From assembly GCF_040706535.1 (NCBI RefSeq), contig NZ_JAPDRJ010000001.1, forward strand, positions 1,488,001 through 1,552,000: a stretch of DNA of 64,000 bases. The letters are read 5' to 3'. The translations under genes were made by a program, and so were the position numbers. The DNA is from Lentisalinibacter orientalis. Its GTDB lineage: Bacteria > Pseudomonadota > Gammaproteobacteria > Steroidobacterales > Woeseiaceae. Positions 9,331-19,293 of the stretch are shown one piece after another. The stretch's first letter is position 1; each line of letters starts with the position of its first letter. The notes under the pieces were generated by a model, which searched no databases, was not told the origin of the DNA, and saw only the letters and a program-made list of their open reading frames with translations.

Positions 9331-10529
<1,199 letters not shown>

Positions 10530-10533
<4 letters not shown>

Positions 10534-11459
10534 CGCTCTGTGGTCTCCGCCGTCTCTGCCATCTCGATATCCGCCCGGGACCGCAGCTCGTCGAGATAGC
10601 GGGCGAGGGCGGTATCCATCTGCGCGCGCCGCCAGGCGGCCTCGACCCGGTCACGGATCTCGCCGTAGGGCGGCGCCGCGGCTTCGCTGCGCCCGGCCAC
10701 CCGCGCGACGATCCAGCGTCCGGCATAGGGCAGCGGCGCCAGCCATTCGCCCCTCGGCGCATTGCTCAGGGCGGCGGTGACCCGGGGGCCGAGGTAGTCG
10801 CGCAGTTTCGCCGGCGGCAGCAGGGCATCGGGCAGGCCGGCCACCGGCTCGCCCGCCGCGGCAGCCGCCTCGTCGCCGTCGTCGTGTCTCGCGAGCCGTT
10901 CCCGCAGGGCGCGCGCCGCGGCCTCGTCGGGCGCCGCACGGGCCTGCACCCGCAGCCGCGGCGCGCCGGCGAAAAGGGAGCGGTTGTCCGCATACCAGGC
11001 GCGCAGCTCGTCTTCGGCAGGCAGGCGGGCCGCGGCGTCCCGGGTGATGCGCCGGATCATCGCGTCCACCAGCGCGTCCCGCGCCGCGCGGTCGGTGTGC
11101 CCGAGGTCGAGTTCCAGCGCGCGCTGCACGAGCAGTTCCTCCTCGATCAGGCGGCGCAGTATCCAGTCCCGGTCCGCGGGGTCGAGGGCATCGCGGGAAT
11201 CGCTGCCGAGGGCGGCGAGGGCGTCCGCGAGTTCCGTATTGCCGATGAGGCGATCGTTCACCCGCGCCGCCGCGTCGGCCGGCAGGTCCCGCGGCGCGTC
11301 GCTGGCGAGCAGGCCGTAGACGGCGAGCGCGATGCCGGCGCAGGCGCCGGCGGCGAGGATTGTTATATTCCGGGGACTGCCCCGGGTTACGTTCCGGGGC
11401 CGGCGGCGGTCCGCCGGCTTGTCTTGCGGGTTGTCGCTCGGGTCGCTCACCGTGGGCAT
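10530..11459 (-). CDS. PpiC-type (parvulin) peptidyl-prolyl isomerase, membrane-anchored
   Basis: The protein has 309 residues: a basic cytoplasmic tail, one membrane anchor (about residues 31-50), a SurA-like N-terminal helical region with a stretch equivalent to DWILRRLIEEELLVQRA, and a C-terminal parvulin-like domain. The domain is divergent: the usual GG-x-L-G motif of parvulins is not evident, so isomerase activity is uncertain. A TATAAT (11458-11463 on the opposite strand) overlaps the ATG. If that is the true -10 element, translation would begin at the in-frame GTG 11450. It lies upstream of, and is coupled to, the HupE/UreJ gene. Confidence 0.72.
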
Positions 11460-11512
11460 TATAGGGCCGGCTCCGGTACATTACGCCGCTGGACGACGGC
11501 GGAGTATGCGCT

Positions 11513-12334
11513 ATGACCATCCTCGACGGTGCGACGGTGCTAGTGACCGGCGCATCCGGCGGTTTCGGCCGGCAGATGATGCGCCAGTTCCTGGCGGCGG
11601 GCAGCCGGCTGATCGTGACGGACCGGGATGCCGCGGCGCTGGCGGAGGCGGCCCGGTCCATCCAGGCGGAGGTCGGGGGGCGAGGCGAGATTCTTGCGGT
11701 GCCGGAGGCGGACCTCTCTGCGCGGGACGGCTGCGAGCGGCTGTGCGACAAGGTCATGGCGGTCGCCGCGCCCGACATCCTGGTGAACAACGCCGGCATC
11801 GGCATGAGCGGGCGTATCGACCGGATCCCCTGGCAGCAATGGGAGACGCTGATGCAGGTGAACCTGCTGTCGGTGATGCGCCTCACCGCGCTGTTTCTGC
11901 CATCCATGCTGGAGCGCGACTCGGGCCACATCGTCAACGTCTCCTCCATCGCGGGCTGGGTGGCCGCGGGGGGCATGTCCGTCTACTCCGCTTCCAAGTT
12001 CGGCGTGCGGGGCTTCGGCGACAGCCTCACCCGGGACCTGGAGGAGACCGGGGTCCGCGTGACCACCGTGTTCCCGTTCTTCAGCCGCACGCCCATCCTG
12101 GACTCGATACAGTTCGGCGACGACCCGCCGCGCAAGGTGCCCGACGACATCGTCACGGAGCCCGCGGACGTCGTCCGCGCGATACTGAAGGGCATCCGCG
12201 AAGACCGCGAGTATGTGTTCCCGGACCCCATGGCGCGCCGGCTGCATCTGCTGCAGCGTTTCTTCCCCCGGCTCGTGCTGTGGTTCGGCCGGCGATTCGA
12301 GGAGCGTACCCGGGCCGCCGGCGAGCCCGGCTGA
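11513..12334 (+). CDS. Short-chain dehydrogenase/reductase (SDR)
   Basis: The protein has 273 residues of classical SDR type. It has the NAD(P) glycine motif TGASGGFG at residues 11-18, NNAGIG after strand 4, and the catalytic Ser-Tyr-Lys in VSSIAGW and YSASK. The C-terminal tail (about residue 245 on) is basic and amphipathic (LHLLQRFFPRLVLWFGRRF), suggesting peripheral membrane contact as in many lipid or sterol SDRs. A GGAG ribosome site lies 8 nt before the ATG. The esterase gene follows 34 nt downstream on the same strand, so both may act on the same small lipophilic substrate. Confidence 0.88.
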   Translation: MTILDGATVLVTGASGGFGRQMMRQFLAAGSRLIVTDRDAAALAEAARSIQAEVGGRGEILAVPEADLSARDGCERLCDKVMAVAAPDILVNNAGIGMSGRIDRIPWQQWETLMQVNLLSVMRLTALFLPSMLERDSGHIVNVSSIAGWVAAGGMSVYSASKFGVRGFGDSLTRDLEETGVRVTTVFPFFSRTPILDSIQFGDDPPRKVPDDIVTEPADVVRAILKGIREDREYVFPDPMARRLHLLQRFFPRLVLWFGRRFEERTRAAGEPG

Positions 12335-12368
12335 CCGGCACGGCCAAGGGTATTGTGACGGGAGTTAG

Positions 12369-13292
12369 ATGATCAGCCTGAGAGCGAGACTGACGCGGGC
12401 GCTGCTGCGACTGCGCATGCGGTTCCGCAAGCCGGACGCACCGATGCCCGAGCGACGCGCGCGCCTGGACCGAATGGGCGGCGCCATCGCCGCGGCGGAC
12501 GGCGTGCGGATCGTCCCGGAGCAGGTCGACGGCCTGTACGCCGAGTGGCTCGTCCCGGAAGGTGCCGGCGAGGACGAGGTGGTGCTCTACCTCCACGGGG
12601 GCGCTTACACGGCAGGCTCCTGCGCGAGCCACCGCAATGCGGTCTCCCACATCGCCCGGGCCGCGGGTATACGGCTGCTCATGCCCGAGTACCGGTTGGC
12701 ACCGGAGCATCCTTTCCCCGCCGCCCTGGAGGACGGGCTCGCCGCCTACCGGTGGCTGCTGGTACGGGGCGCGAATCCGCGCAAGGTGATCCTGGCCGGC
12801 GACTCGGCCGGCGGCGGGCTCGCGCTGGCCGTGATGGTGGCGGCCCGGGACGAGGGGACGCCGCTGCCCGGCGCAGCCTCGCTCATTTCGGCCTGGACCG
12901 ACCTCGCCGCGACCGGCTCCTCGCTGAAGAGTCGTAACGACAAGGATCCCTGGTTCGATGCCGACGAGATCGCACCGATGGCGCGGCAGTACCACCAGGA
13001 CACGGACCCCCGCCATCCGCTGCTATCGCCGCTGTACGCCTCGCTGGAGGGGCTGCCGCCGCTGATGCTGCAGGTGGGCGACCACGAGATACTGCTGAAC
13101 GACTCGACCCGGGTGGCGGAGAAGGCGCGGGAGGCGGGCGTGGACGTCACGCTGCGGGTGTGGCCCGGCATGTGGCATGTCTGGCACTTCTTCGTGGGCC
13201 GCATGCCCGAGGCGAAGCAGGCCATCCTGGAGATGGCCGCCTTCATGGAGGCGCGCATGGCCGCGGGCCGAAGAAGTGCCGGGGACAGCTAA
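12369..13292 (+). CDS. Alpha/beta hydrolase, hormone-sensitive-lipase (bacterial HSL) family
   Basis: The protein has 307 residues. It has the oxyanion-hole motif LHGGAY (H76-G77-G78) and the nucleophile elbow GDSAGGG with S146. A late aspartate lies in QVGDHEILL and the catalytic histidine in WPGMWHVWH. The pattern matches the HSL/type IV group of carboxylesterases, including monoterpene epsilon-lactone hydrolases. A GGGAG ribosome site precedes the ATG. The last codons (SAGDS) and the TAA stop lie inside the left arm of a 17-bp palindrome, so the natural C-terminus may have been altered by arrival of that element. Confidence 0.88.
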   Translation: MISLRARLTRALLRLRMRFRKPDAPMPERRARLDRMGGAIAAADGVRIVPEQVDGLYAEWLVPEGAGEDEVVLYLHGGAYTAGSCASHRNAVSHIARAAGIRLLMPEYRLAPEHPFPAALEDGLAAYRWLLVRGANPRKVILAGDSAGGGLALAVMVAARDEGTPLPGAASLISAWTDLAATGSSLKSRNDKDPWFDADEIAPMARQYHQDTDPRHPLLSPLYASLEGLPPLMLQVGDHEILLNDSTRVAEKAREAGVDVTLRVWPGMWHVWHFFVGRMPEAKQAILEMAAFMEARMAAGRRSAGDS

Positions 13293-13320
13293 CCCGCACG
13301 AATCGGGTTAACTGTCCCCG
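13280..13320. repeat. 17-bp palindrome, possible REP-like element and bidirectional terminator
   Basis: The arms are 13280-13296 and 13304-13320, with one G:T mismatch and a 7-nt loop. The element begins GGGGACAG and lies between two convergent genes. It carries the esterase stop codon (13290-13292) in its left arm. The stem is strong enough to block transcription from both sides, but there is no T-run. Confidence 0.6.
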
Positions 13321-13360
13321 TGGCTTGCCGGCAGGGTCGGGCCGGTCAGGGAGAGAGCGT

Positions 13361-14962
13361 CTAGATCGTGCCGTTCACGATCGGCGCGAAGGCGGTGAGG
13401 CTGTCCCGCAGCTGGTTGTTGCCCAGGCCGTGGCCGGGGAACACGTTCGGGAACAGACCCTGCTCGCCGTGCAGCGCCATGTAGTTCAGGATCACCGTCT
13501 CGACCAGCAGGTTGACGTTGTTCGCCGCCGGGGTCGAGGCGTTCTGCACGGAGCCGTCCGCCTGGAACCAGCCGATCTGCTGATGGCGTTCGGGCCCGCC
13601 GTTGGTATCCAGCAGCTGCGGTCTGCCGGCGGGGTTGTAGACCAGGAAGAACGAGGCGGCCGTCGACTGGTTGTCGCTGACCCACTCGAACTTGCCGCGG
13701 CCTTCCTCGGAGTTGTCGACGGTGCCGTTGGCGGACAACGAGCCGTCGCTGAACACGTAGAGCATCAGCGGCAGGCCCTTGCGCGCGGCGTACTCCAGGC
13801 AGGCGCCCATGCAGCGGCCGGCGCGGAAGTCACGCACCTCGCCGGTGCGCCGCGCGCCGCCGTGATAGTCGTAGCCGCCCATGGCCACCGTGCCGGCGCC
13901 GGCGAAGCCGTTCACCACCATCTTCATGACGGCGGCGGTCTTGCGGAATTCCCGCTCGTCCTGGTAATCCGCCTGGGTGAAGATGCTCGCGAGATCGTCG
14001 CCGACGATATCGAGGTCCGCGTCCGGATCCAGGATGCCGGGCTCGCCGAAGCGGTCGGCCAGATCGGCCGCCTTCACGTAGCCGCAGTTCACCAGGTCCT
14101 TCAGCACGTCGTCTGCGGTGATCTCGAGCTTCGTGTCCACCCGGCCGAGTTTCATGTCGCTGATGCGCTGGATGGACTCCATCACCGCGACGGCGTCCTC
14201 CTGGGCCAGCAGGCCCACCAGCTTGCCGGTGTCCACGAGGCCCGTCACGTCGCTCGCCCGATCCACCTTGGTGGGGCGGATCGACTGATCCATCAGCATG
14301 GCGGGCGCCATGGAGTTGCCGCCGGAATCCGACGAGCGCGAGCCGATCAGCGTGAGCAGCTCGCCGTCGGCGCCCGCGCGGGCGATGCCGTACATCGGGT
14401 TGTGCGGGTTATTGCCGGTGTCGTTCTCCGAGCGCGCCGGGATCACGCAGCCGTTGATGTTGGCCATGGTGGTCGGCGACAGGTGCATCATCATGCCCCG
14501 CAGGAACGCGCTGTCGGAGTGGAAGGCGAGTCCCAGGTCGGTGTTGATGAAATCGTTGGTGCCGGTCTGCGGGTTGGTGACCGGCGGGATCATGTCGCCG
14601 GGCAGCCCGAGCTTGGCGTAGCCTTCGGTGGACAGGAAGTCCATCTGGCCGCCTTCCTTGCCCACCAGCACGTTCGAGCCGGCCATGCTGGCGCCGCCCG
14701 CCAGGTCGAAGGAGATGAACGGGATCTTGCCCGCGCCCTGCACGGCGATGCCGCAGGACTGCGCCAGGGCCTGCAGGTCGGGACTCAGCGCCGCATAGGC
14801 GGCCCGCGGGTTGGCGAACAGGCTCATCACGCCCGCTCCCATCAGACTCCCGGTGCCGGCGATGAAGCCCTGGGAGAGCAGCTGGCGACGGGTGATGGGC
14901 CGCGGGTGATCCGGATGGCAGAGCGGCGCATCGGGATTGGTGGTGGCGAACTTGTTTGACAT
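13361..14962 (-). CDS. Exported DUF1501-like protein
   Basis: The protein has 533 residues. I choose the second of two close ATGs because GAGG lies 8 nt before it and only 2 nt before the first. The N-terminus has a twin-arginine-like signal (PITRRQLLSQGF, then a hydrophobic stretch ending ...AYA around residue 50). Signature pieces are ISFDLAGGASMAGSN, GYDYHGGARRTGEVRDFRAG and a late FPGHGLGNNQLRDSL, resembling the DUF1501/alkaline-phosphatase-like group. Such proteins often pair with DUF1800 or haem proteins on bacterial surfaces. It is the last gene of a three-gene operon, 40 nt after the LamG lipoprotein. Biochemical function is unknown. Confidence 0.7.
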   Translation of the reverse strand: MSNKFATTNPDAPLCHPDHPRPITRRQLLSQGFIAGTGSLMGAGVMSLFANPRAAYAALSPDLQALAQSCGIAVQGAGKIPFISFDLAGGASMAGSNVLVGKEGGQMDFLSTEGYAKLGLPGDMIPPVTNPQTGTNDFINTDLGLAFHSDSAFLRGMMMHLSPTTMANINGCVIPARSENDTGNNPHNPMYGIARAGADGELLTLIGSRSSDSGGNSMAPAMLMDQSIRPTKVDRASDVTGLVDTGKLVGLLAQEDAVAVMESIQRISDMKLGRVDTKLEITADDVLKDLVNCGYVKAADLADRFGEPGILDPDADLDIVGDDLASIFTQADYQDEREFRKTAAVMKMVVNGFAGAGTVAMGGYDYHGGARRTGEVRDFRAGRCMGACLEYAARKGLPLMLYVFSDGSLSANGTVDNSEEGRGKFEWVSDNQSTAASFFLVYNPAGRPQLLDTNGGPERHQQIGWFQADGSVQNASTPAANNVNLLVETVILNYMALHGEQGLFPNVFPGHGLGNNQLRDSLTAFAPIVNGTI

Positions 14963-15002
14963 GGTCATTGCCTCGATTGATGCGTTGTCTGTGACTCGTC
15001 GA

Positions 15003-17471
15003 TCACTGGACGGTCAGGGTCGCGCTGCCGATGAGCGCGGCACAGGTCGCCTTGGCGACCGTTGCCGTGCGGCCCGGCTCGCAGCTGCCGCCGCAGACGG
15101 TCAGCCGATCGATCAGGCTGTTCAGCTCGGCCTTCACGTCGTCCGGGTGCGGCTGGCTCACGACATTGGTGTTGTTGATCCGCGTGATCAGCGGGTCCAG
15201 CAGCGTATCGCGCGCGGCCAGCGTGCCGTAGGCCGTCGTCACCGCCGCGTCGAAATTGAAGCCCGGGAATACCTGCGCGCGCAGCCCGGTGTCCTCGACC
15301 AGCGCGTTGCAGTACTCGATGGCGAGCTGGGACACGCCCACCTGCTGGGACGACGAGAACGCGCCGAAGCTCTCCACCGTGGGCAGCTGCTGCTTCACGG
15401 TCTCGAAGGTCTGCGCCACGTCCGGGTGGGTCATGGGCACGCCGGTGATCTGGGACATCGAGGCGTTCAGCTCGTCGAAGACGCGCACGCCCACGTCCGG
15501 CGACGGCTCGCGGTCGGTCGGTGCCGGCGTGAGCGGTGTCGGCTCCGTGCGCACGTTGGTATTGGCACCGAGCACCTCGAAGGTCAGGAAGAACTCGTCC
15601 GACTCGGGACCCTTCTGCAGCTCGATGATCGTACCCACGTCCGCCAGCGGCTGGCCGAGGTCGGCGGTGGCCGCGTCGCTCGACAGCGTCGCCGATACCG
15701 TCTTGTACGCCTGCCCGGCGACCGGTTCGCCGCCGTTCAGTCCGATGCGCATGCCTTCGAGCGCGATGCCGCTCCAGGTGGCCGTGTCATCCAGGCTCAG
15801 GAAGTGGGGCTTGGTGAACAGATAGGAGTAGCTGTCGAACTGCGCCACTTCGAACAGGACATAGGCCTCCGGCACGTCGATCAGATGGCTCACACCGAAC
15901 AGCAGGAAGAATTTCTCGCCGACGCCGACGTCGAAGTTCTGCACGATCTGCTCCGGCGTCAGCGTCCGGTTGTGGATGGCCACCATGCGGAACGTGCCGG
16001 CGAACTGCCGGTCGCCGGAGACCTCGTTGCCGAGGACGAAGGCGAAGGTGTCGTCCCAGTCGGCGATGCTGCCGCCCGTGCCGAGCGGGTCCATGTCGTC
16101 GGTGTGCACGCCGTTCACGTAGATGCTGCGGCCCTCCACCGGGTCGAAGTTCGCCACCACGTGCTGCAGGGTCGCCTGCAGATCCTCGTCGGCGGCGGAG
16201 GTGGTCAGCACCGGGTCGCCGTTGCCGTCGGTGGCATCCGAGCGGTTGAAGAAGTCGTAGCTGTACAGCGTCTGGCCCAGCGTGAAGTTGCGCGCCGTGG
16301 TGCCGGCGGAATAACTGACGATCCGGGACTCCTCCTGCACCACGTTGGCGGGTACCACCCAGGCCTCGATGGCGTACTCGCCGGTGCCCTTGATCAGGTC
16401 GTGCAGCTTGCGGCTGGCCGTGGTCGTGCCCTGGGCCTTGCCCTCGCGCAGCGCGATGCCCCAGCCGCCGACCCAGTTGTAGTCGCCGCTGATGGTGAGA
16501 TTCAGCGCCGGTTCGACGCCGCTGGTGTCGAAGGCGGTATCGCCCTGACCGGTCTTGAACTCCCACAGCGCGATCACGTTGCGCTCGTAGCGGTTGCCGC
16601 CGGAGGCGACGATGCCGTCGGTCAGCGCGAGCGCGCGGCTCAGGACCAGAGCGGGATCCACCTCGGTGGGGGTCACCTGATTGGCGAAGGCCTCCACGGC
16701 CGACTGCATCTCTGCGGCGTTGGCGCTGCAGTCGCTCCAGCAGTTGTGGAACTCGCTGGCCAGGCGCACGACGAAGCGCGACGCCGCAGGGTCGTCCAGG
16801 TTGATCTTCGACTTCGCGGCATCGTAGGCGGCCGCCACGTCCGCTTCGGCGAAGAACGGCGACTGGGACGTGGCCGCGGCGCCGGTGTGACAACCGGCGC
16901 AGTACTCGGTGAGGACCGGATGCACGGTCTGCCCGAACAGGGCGCCACCGTCGTCCGGGAAGCTCTTGCTGGCGCCCGGCTGCTTGTCCACCGGCGCTTC
17001 CAGGTCGATGTTTTTGCCGCCGCCGGCAGCGTCGCCGGCCCAGTTGGTGACCCAGGTCGTCAGGATCTCGCCGCAGACCGCGTCGCTGGACTCCCAGCAG
17101 TTATGACCGCCGGCCACCTTGGTCACCATGCGCGAGTCGGCCGGGGAGGTCAGGTCGACGATGGCGTTCGCCTCCTCGTAGGCCAGGTTGACGTCGTCGG
17201 TGCGCGCGAAGGTCGGTGCCTGGCCGCCGGTGCCGTGGCAGGCGCCGCAGCGGTTGTCCGGCCGTACGTTGTCCCACACCTCGATCTTGAACGACTGCAC
17301 GTCGTCGGTGGCGGGCGCCGGACCCGTGTAGTCCGGCGACGGCGCGACGCTCGTTACCGGATTCTCCTCGACGTCGGCGCCGCTGGAGCAGCCGGCCAGC
17401 GCGGCAGCCGCCATCAGGGCGACGACGAGATGAGTGCGGGCAGGCAGAGAGATCATATTGTTCCTATCCAT
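15003..17471 (-). CDS. Dihaem c-type cytochrome-like lipoprotein with LamG/concanavalin-like domain
   Basis: The protein has 822 residues. The lipobox is LAGC (C28). Two haem-binding motifs occur early: CGACH (75-79) and CAGCH (191-195), each inside a repeat of about 110 residues that ends with HNCW plus a further Cys. Residues about 275-490 look like a LamG jelly roll (YAIEAWVVP, then GRSIYVNGVH and IHNRTLTPEQI). The C-terminal third is not recognised. The start at 17471 has AGGAG 10 nt upstream; M6 (17456, AGGA 5 nt upstream) is an alternative and gives the same lipoprotein. It begins 14 nt after the stop of the monohaem gene. Inferred role: outer-surface or periplasmic electron-transfer protein. 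Confidence 0.75.
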   Translation of the reverse strand: MDRNNMISLPARTHLVVALMAAAALAGCSSGADVEENPVTSVAPSPDYTGPAPATDDVQSFKIEVWDNVRPDNRCGACHGTGGQAPTFARTDDVNLAYEEANAIVDLTSPADSRMVTKVAGGHNCWESSDAVCGEILTTWVTNWAGDAAGGGKNIDLEAPVDKQPGASKSFPDDGGALFGQTVHPVLTEYCAGCHTGAAATSQSPFFAEADVAAAYDAAKSKINLDDPAASRFVVRLASEFHNCWSDCSANAAEMQSAVEAFANQVTPTEVDPALVLSRALALTDGIVASGGNRYERNVIALWEFKTGQGDTAFDTSGVEPALNLTISGDYNWVGGWGIALREGKAQGTTTASRKLHDLIKGTGEYAIEAWVVPANVVQEESRIVSYSAGTTARNFTLGQTLYSYDFFNRSDATDGNGDPVLTTSAADEDLQATLQHVVANFDPVEGRSIYVNGVHTDDMDPLGTGGSIADWDDTFAFVLGNEVSGDRQFAGTFRMVAIHNRTLTPEQIVQNFDVGVGEKFFLLFGVSHLIDVPEAYVLFEVAQFDSYSYLFTKPHFLSLDDTATWSGIALEGMRIGLNGGEPVAGQAYKTVSATLSSDAATADLGQPLADVGTIIELQKGPESDEFFLTFEVLGANTNVRTEPTPLTPAPTDREPSPDVGVRVFDELNASMSQITGVPMTHPDVAQTFETVKQQLPTVESFGAFSSSQQVGVSQLAIEYCNALVEDTGLRAQVFPGFNFDAAVTTAYGTLAARDTLLDPLITRINNTNVVSQPHPDDVKAELNSLIDRLTVCGGSCEPGRTATVAKATCAALIGSATLTVQ

Positions 17472-17485
17472 GATTGCCGAACTCC

Positions 17486-18694
17486 TCATTCGCCCATGCA
17501 GTGCACGGCGGTCTCGGCGAACACCGTCTTCATGCGGTACTGATCGGCGCGGAATACGCCGGTGATCCTGTCCAGGGCAGCCCGGTCGGACGCGTCCTGG
17601 GGCTGGCGGAAGCACACGGCTTCGAACACTTTCTTCACCTGACATTCGGCGAAGACGTCGCTCGCGCCGAACTCCCGGCCCAGTGACTTGGCGCCGTTGC
17701 CGCTGCCCGGCAGCGACGGATCCCAGCCGAGCCCGGCGTTACGCCCCTGCCGCCAGTAGTTGTCCCAGCGGTCGTCGGGGGTGCGGAAGCCGAACGGGAA
17801 GTTGGCGTCGTTATTGAAGTACTTGGGATGCACCTGGCCCTCGGTGTACTCGATGCGGCCGGTGTCCGGGTTGAAGTTGTAGTAGGCATAAGCCTGCGCC
17901 AGCGGATCCATGCCCGCGTGGCACTCCACGCAGTTGTTCAGGAAGACGCGGCTGTCGCCGCCCGGGCTGCGCGAGACGTCCTGGCGGATGCGGTCCGGCG
18001 AGCGCGAGCCGTCCTTCACCTGCTCCAGGTCGTTGCACATGTGATTCATCAGCGTGAAACGGAACATCGCCCGGTTGGTGCCGGCGATGAAGAAGGCCTC
18101 GGCGGCGGCGCGGCTGGTGACCACGCCGGCGGTGGCGGAGGCCGGCAGGTCGGTCACCGCGGACTGGCTGGTCTGTACCAGCGCGGTCTTCAGGTCGATG
18201 CCCTGTTGCTCCATGGCCTCGTAATGAGCGTTGTCGGACATGGAGTAGGGGGGCAGCCCGAGACCGCTGTCGCCGACGTAGAGAATGTCAGCGGAGAGCA
18301 CGGTATTGAACGGCACGTCGTCGCGGATCATGCCGATGACCGTGGCGGTGTAGTCGTTCAGCGGCGCGAAGACCGTCTGCTCCCGGTTGGTCCAGGGCGT
18401 CACGAAGTTCTTCAGCGTCACGTTATAGAAGGCGCTGTTCTCCATGGCCGTCTCCGCCGCCGCAATGGGGTTGCCGGCGAGAATGTCGGCTTCCATGCCG
18501 GCCAGCACCTGCTCGGTGGGCGGTACGCCGGCGAGACGGTCGTGCAGCCGCTTGGCCTGTTCCCGCGGACCCGCTTCGGCCGTGGCAGCCAGCGCGAGCA
18601 CAAGGCAGGCGATGGCAAGGAGGGCGCGGCGCGGAAGCGCGTGCGCGAACTGCTTCTGTACGTTCATGGGTGCGTTCATGACGATCCTGCTCAT
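17486..18694 (-). CDS. Exported monohaem c-type cytochrome-like protein, first gene of riboswitch operon
   Basis: The protein has 402 residues with a Sec signal peptide (hydrophobic 24-38, cut near AEA-GP). One CXXCH motif, CVECH at 255-259, is followed by GMDPLAQAYAYYNF. That arrangement resembles the end of DUF1588/DUF1592-type cytochromes, in which a haem motif precedes GMDP. Two further cysteines late in the protein (AECQVK, AVCFRQ) may form a disulfide. It is the promoter-proximal gene of the minus-strand operon and sits downstream of a c-di-GMP-I riboswitch. A second in-frame ATG (M6 or M10) is possible because no strong ribosome site fixes the start. Function unknown; haem attachment is inferred from the motif. 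Confidence 0.72.
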   Translation of the reverse strand: MSRIVMNAPMNVQKQFAHALPRRALLAIACLVLALAATAEAGPREQAKRLHDRLAGVPPTEQVLAGMEADILAGNPIAAAETAMENSAFYNVTLKNFVTPWTNREQTVFAPLNDYTATVIGMIRDDVPFNTVLSADILYVGDSGLGLPPYSMSDNAHYEAMEQQGIDLKTALVQTSQSAVTDLPASATAGVVTSRAAAEAFFIAGTNRAMFRFTLMNHMCNDLEQVKDGSRSPDRIRQDVSRSPGGDSRVFLNNCVECHAGMDPLAQAYAYYNFNPDTGRIEYTEGQVHPKYFNNDANFPFGFRTPDDRWDNYWRQGRNAGLGWDPSLPGSGNGAKSLGREFGASDVFAECQVKKVFEAVCFRQPQDASDRAALDRITGVFRADQYRMKTVFAETAVHCMGE

Positions 18695-18778
18695 ACGTTT
18701 CCGTCTTCCCTTCCTGCCAGGGGGCGAAGACCGTCGGGAGCGGAGGACGTCCCTGCGGGATCATCCCTGCTGATCGTC

Positions 18779-18872
18779 AGCTGTCGCTCCTGGCAGCTTC
18801 GCCGTCCTGGACGTGAATCCGTAGACCGGTGGCTTTGCGTCCCCGCCTTTCGCCGGGTTTGCCCTTTTCAGA
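18779..18872 (-). promoter_or_regulatory. Cyclic-di-GMP-I (GEMM-I) riboswitch
   Basis: Read on the minus strand, the RNA contains all core blocks of the GEMM-I aptamer in order. These are AGGGCAAACC, a short stem closed by a GAAA tetraloop (CGGC-GAAA-GGCG), GGGACGCAAAGCC, then CCGGTCTA, followed by a second stem (GCTG...CAGC around 18781-18798). The conserved blocks match the Vibrio cholerae Vc2 aptamer almost base for base. It ends about 85 nt before the start codon of the monohaem gene. No clear terminator follows. A GTCTTC/GAAGAC pairing near the GGAAGGG stretch before the ATG suggests control of translation, but whether c-di-GMP turns expression on or off cannot be read. Confidence 0.9.
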
Positions 18873-19023
18873 AGCCCTGCGTGCGCGTCGCGCTATTCGA
18901 AGCGTCCGATGCTCGCAGATCGCCGACAGGGCCACCGTGACTCCATTCACAAGTCCCGTGGTTTCCCGGGACTCCCGTCACGTGTGCTCCCCCGCGGCCG
19001 GCTACTGTTGCGAGCAAGGGGAG

Positions 19024-19039
19024 TGCAAGCCGCGTGCCA
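19024..19039 (-). promoter_or_regulatory. Sigma-54 (RpoN) -24/-12 promoter
   Basis: On the minus strand the sequence is TGGCACG-N4-TTGCA with GG and GC exactly 10 nt apart, an essentially perfect RpoN consensus. The predicted transcription start is near 19013, giving a leader of about 319 nt that contains the c-di-GMP riboswitch before the monohaem gene. Confidence 0.82.
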
Positions 19040-19137
19040 GATCACGACTTGGATGGCTGGAAAAGCCTTTCCGAATACAGAACAAGAGGTTGCGCGTGAT
19101 CCGGGCAGTGGCGCCGGGTCGGCATATGTCAACCGCT

Positions 19138-19223
19138 TGTCGGCAGAAATCGACACTTTGCCGACGCCCGCAAGGCAACTCCCTGATTCGGTGGGCGTTT
19201 CGGCTTGTCGCCGAACTACGACA
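19138..19223. promoter_or_regulatory. Paired palindromes, candidate enhancer-binding-protein sites
   Basis: Two 18-bp palindromes of form TGTCG-N8-CGACA lie at 19138-19155 and 19206-19223. They are centred about 134 and 202 bp upstream of the predicted sigma-54 start, the usual place for NtrC-type activator sites. The first is nested with a GTCGGCA/TGCCGAC inverted repeat (19139-19165), and a further GTCGGCA lies one site-length upstream (19118-19124). Confidence 0.6.
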
Positions 19224-19293
19224 GCGCGCGTCCGTGTGACACGGCAGCCGTCACCTTGAGCCAGTCGATGCAAGGCCCCGGGCACGGTCTCGC

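Noticed and set aside
14937..17543. 868-codon open frame opposite the LamG lipoprotein gene
   Set aside because: Shadow of a GC-rich gene; His/Arg/Gly-rich, no signal or domain.
19109..19124. Plus-strand sigma-54-like site TGGCGC-N5-CGGCA
   Set aside because: GG and GC are spaced correctly but three consensus bases differ; much weaker than the minus-strand site.
18829..19259. Two small overlapping open frames in the divergent regulatory gap
   Set aside because: No ribosome site or similarity, and they cross the riboswitch and the sigma-54 promoter.
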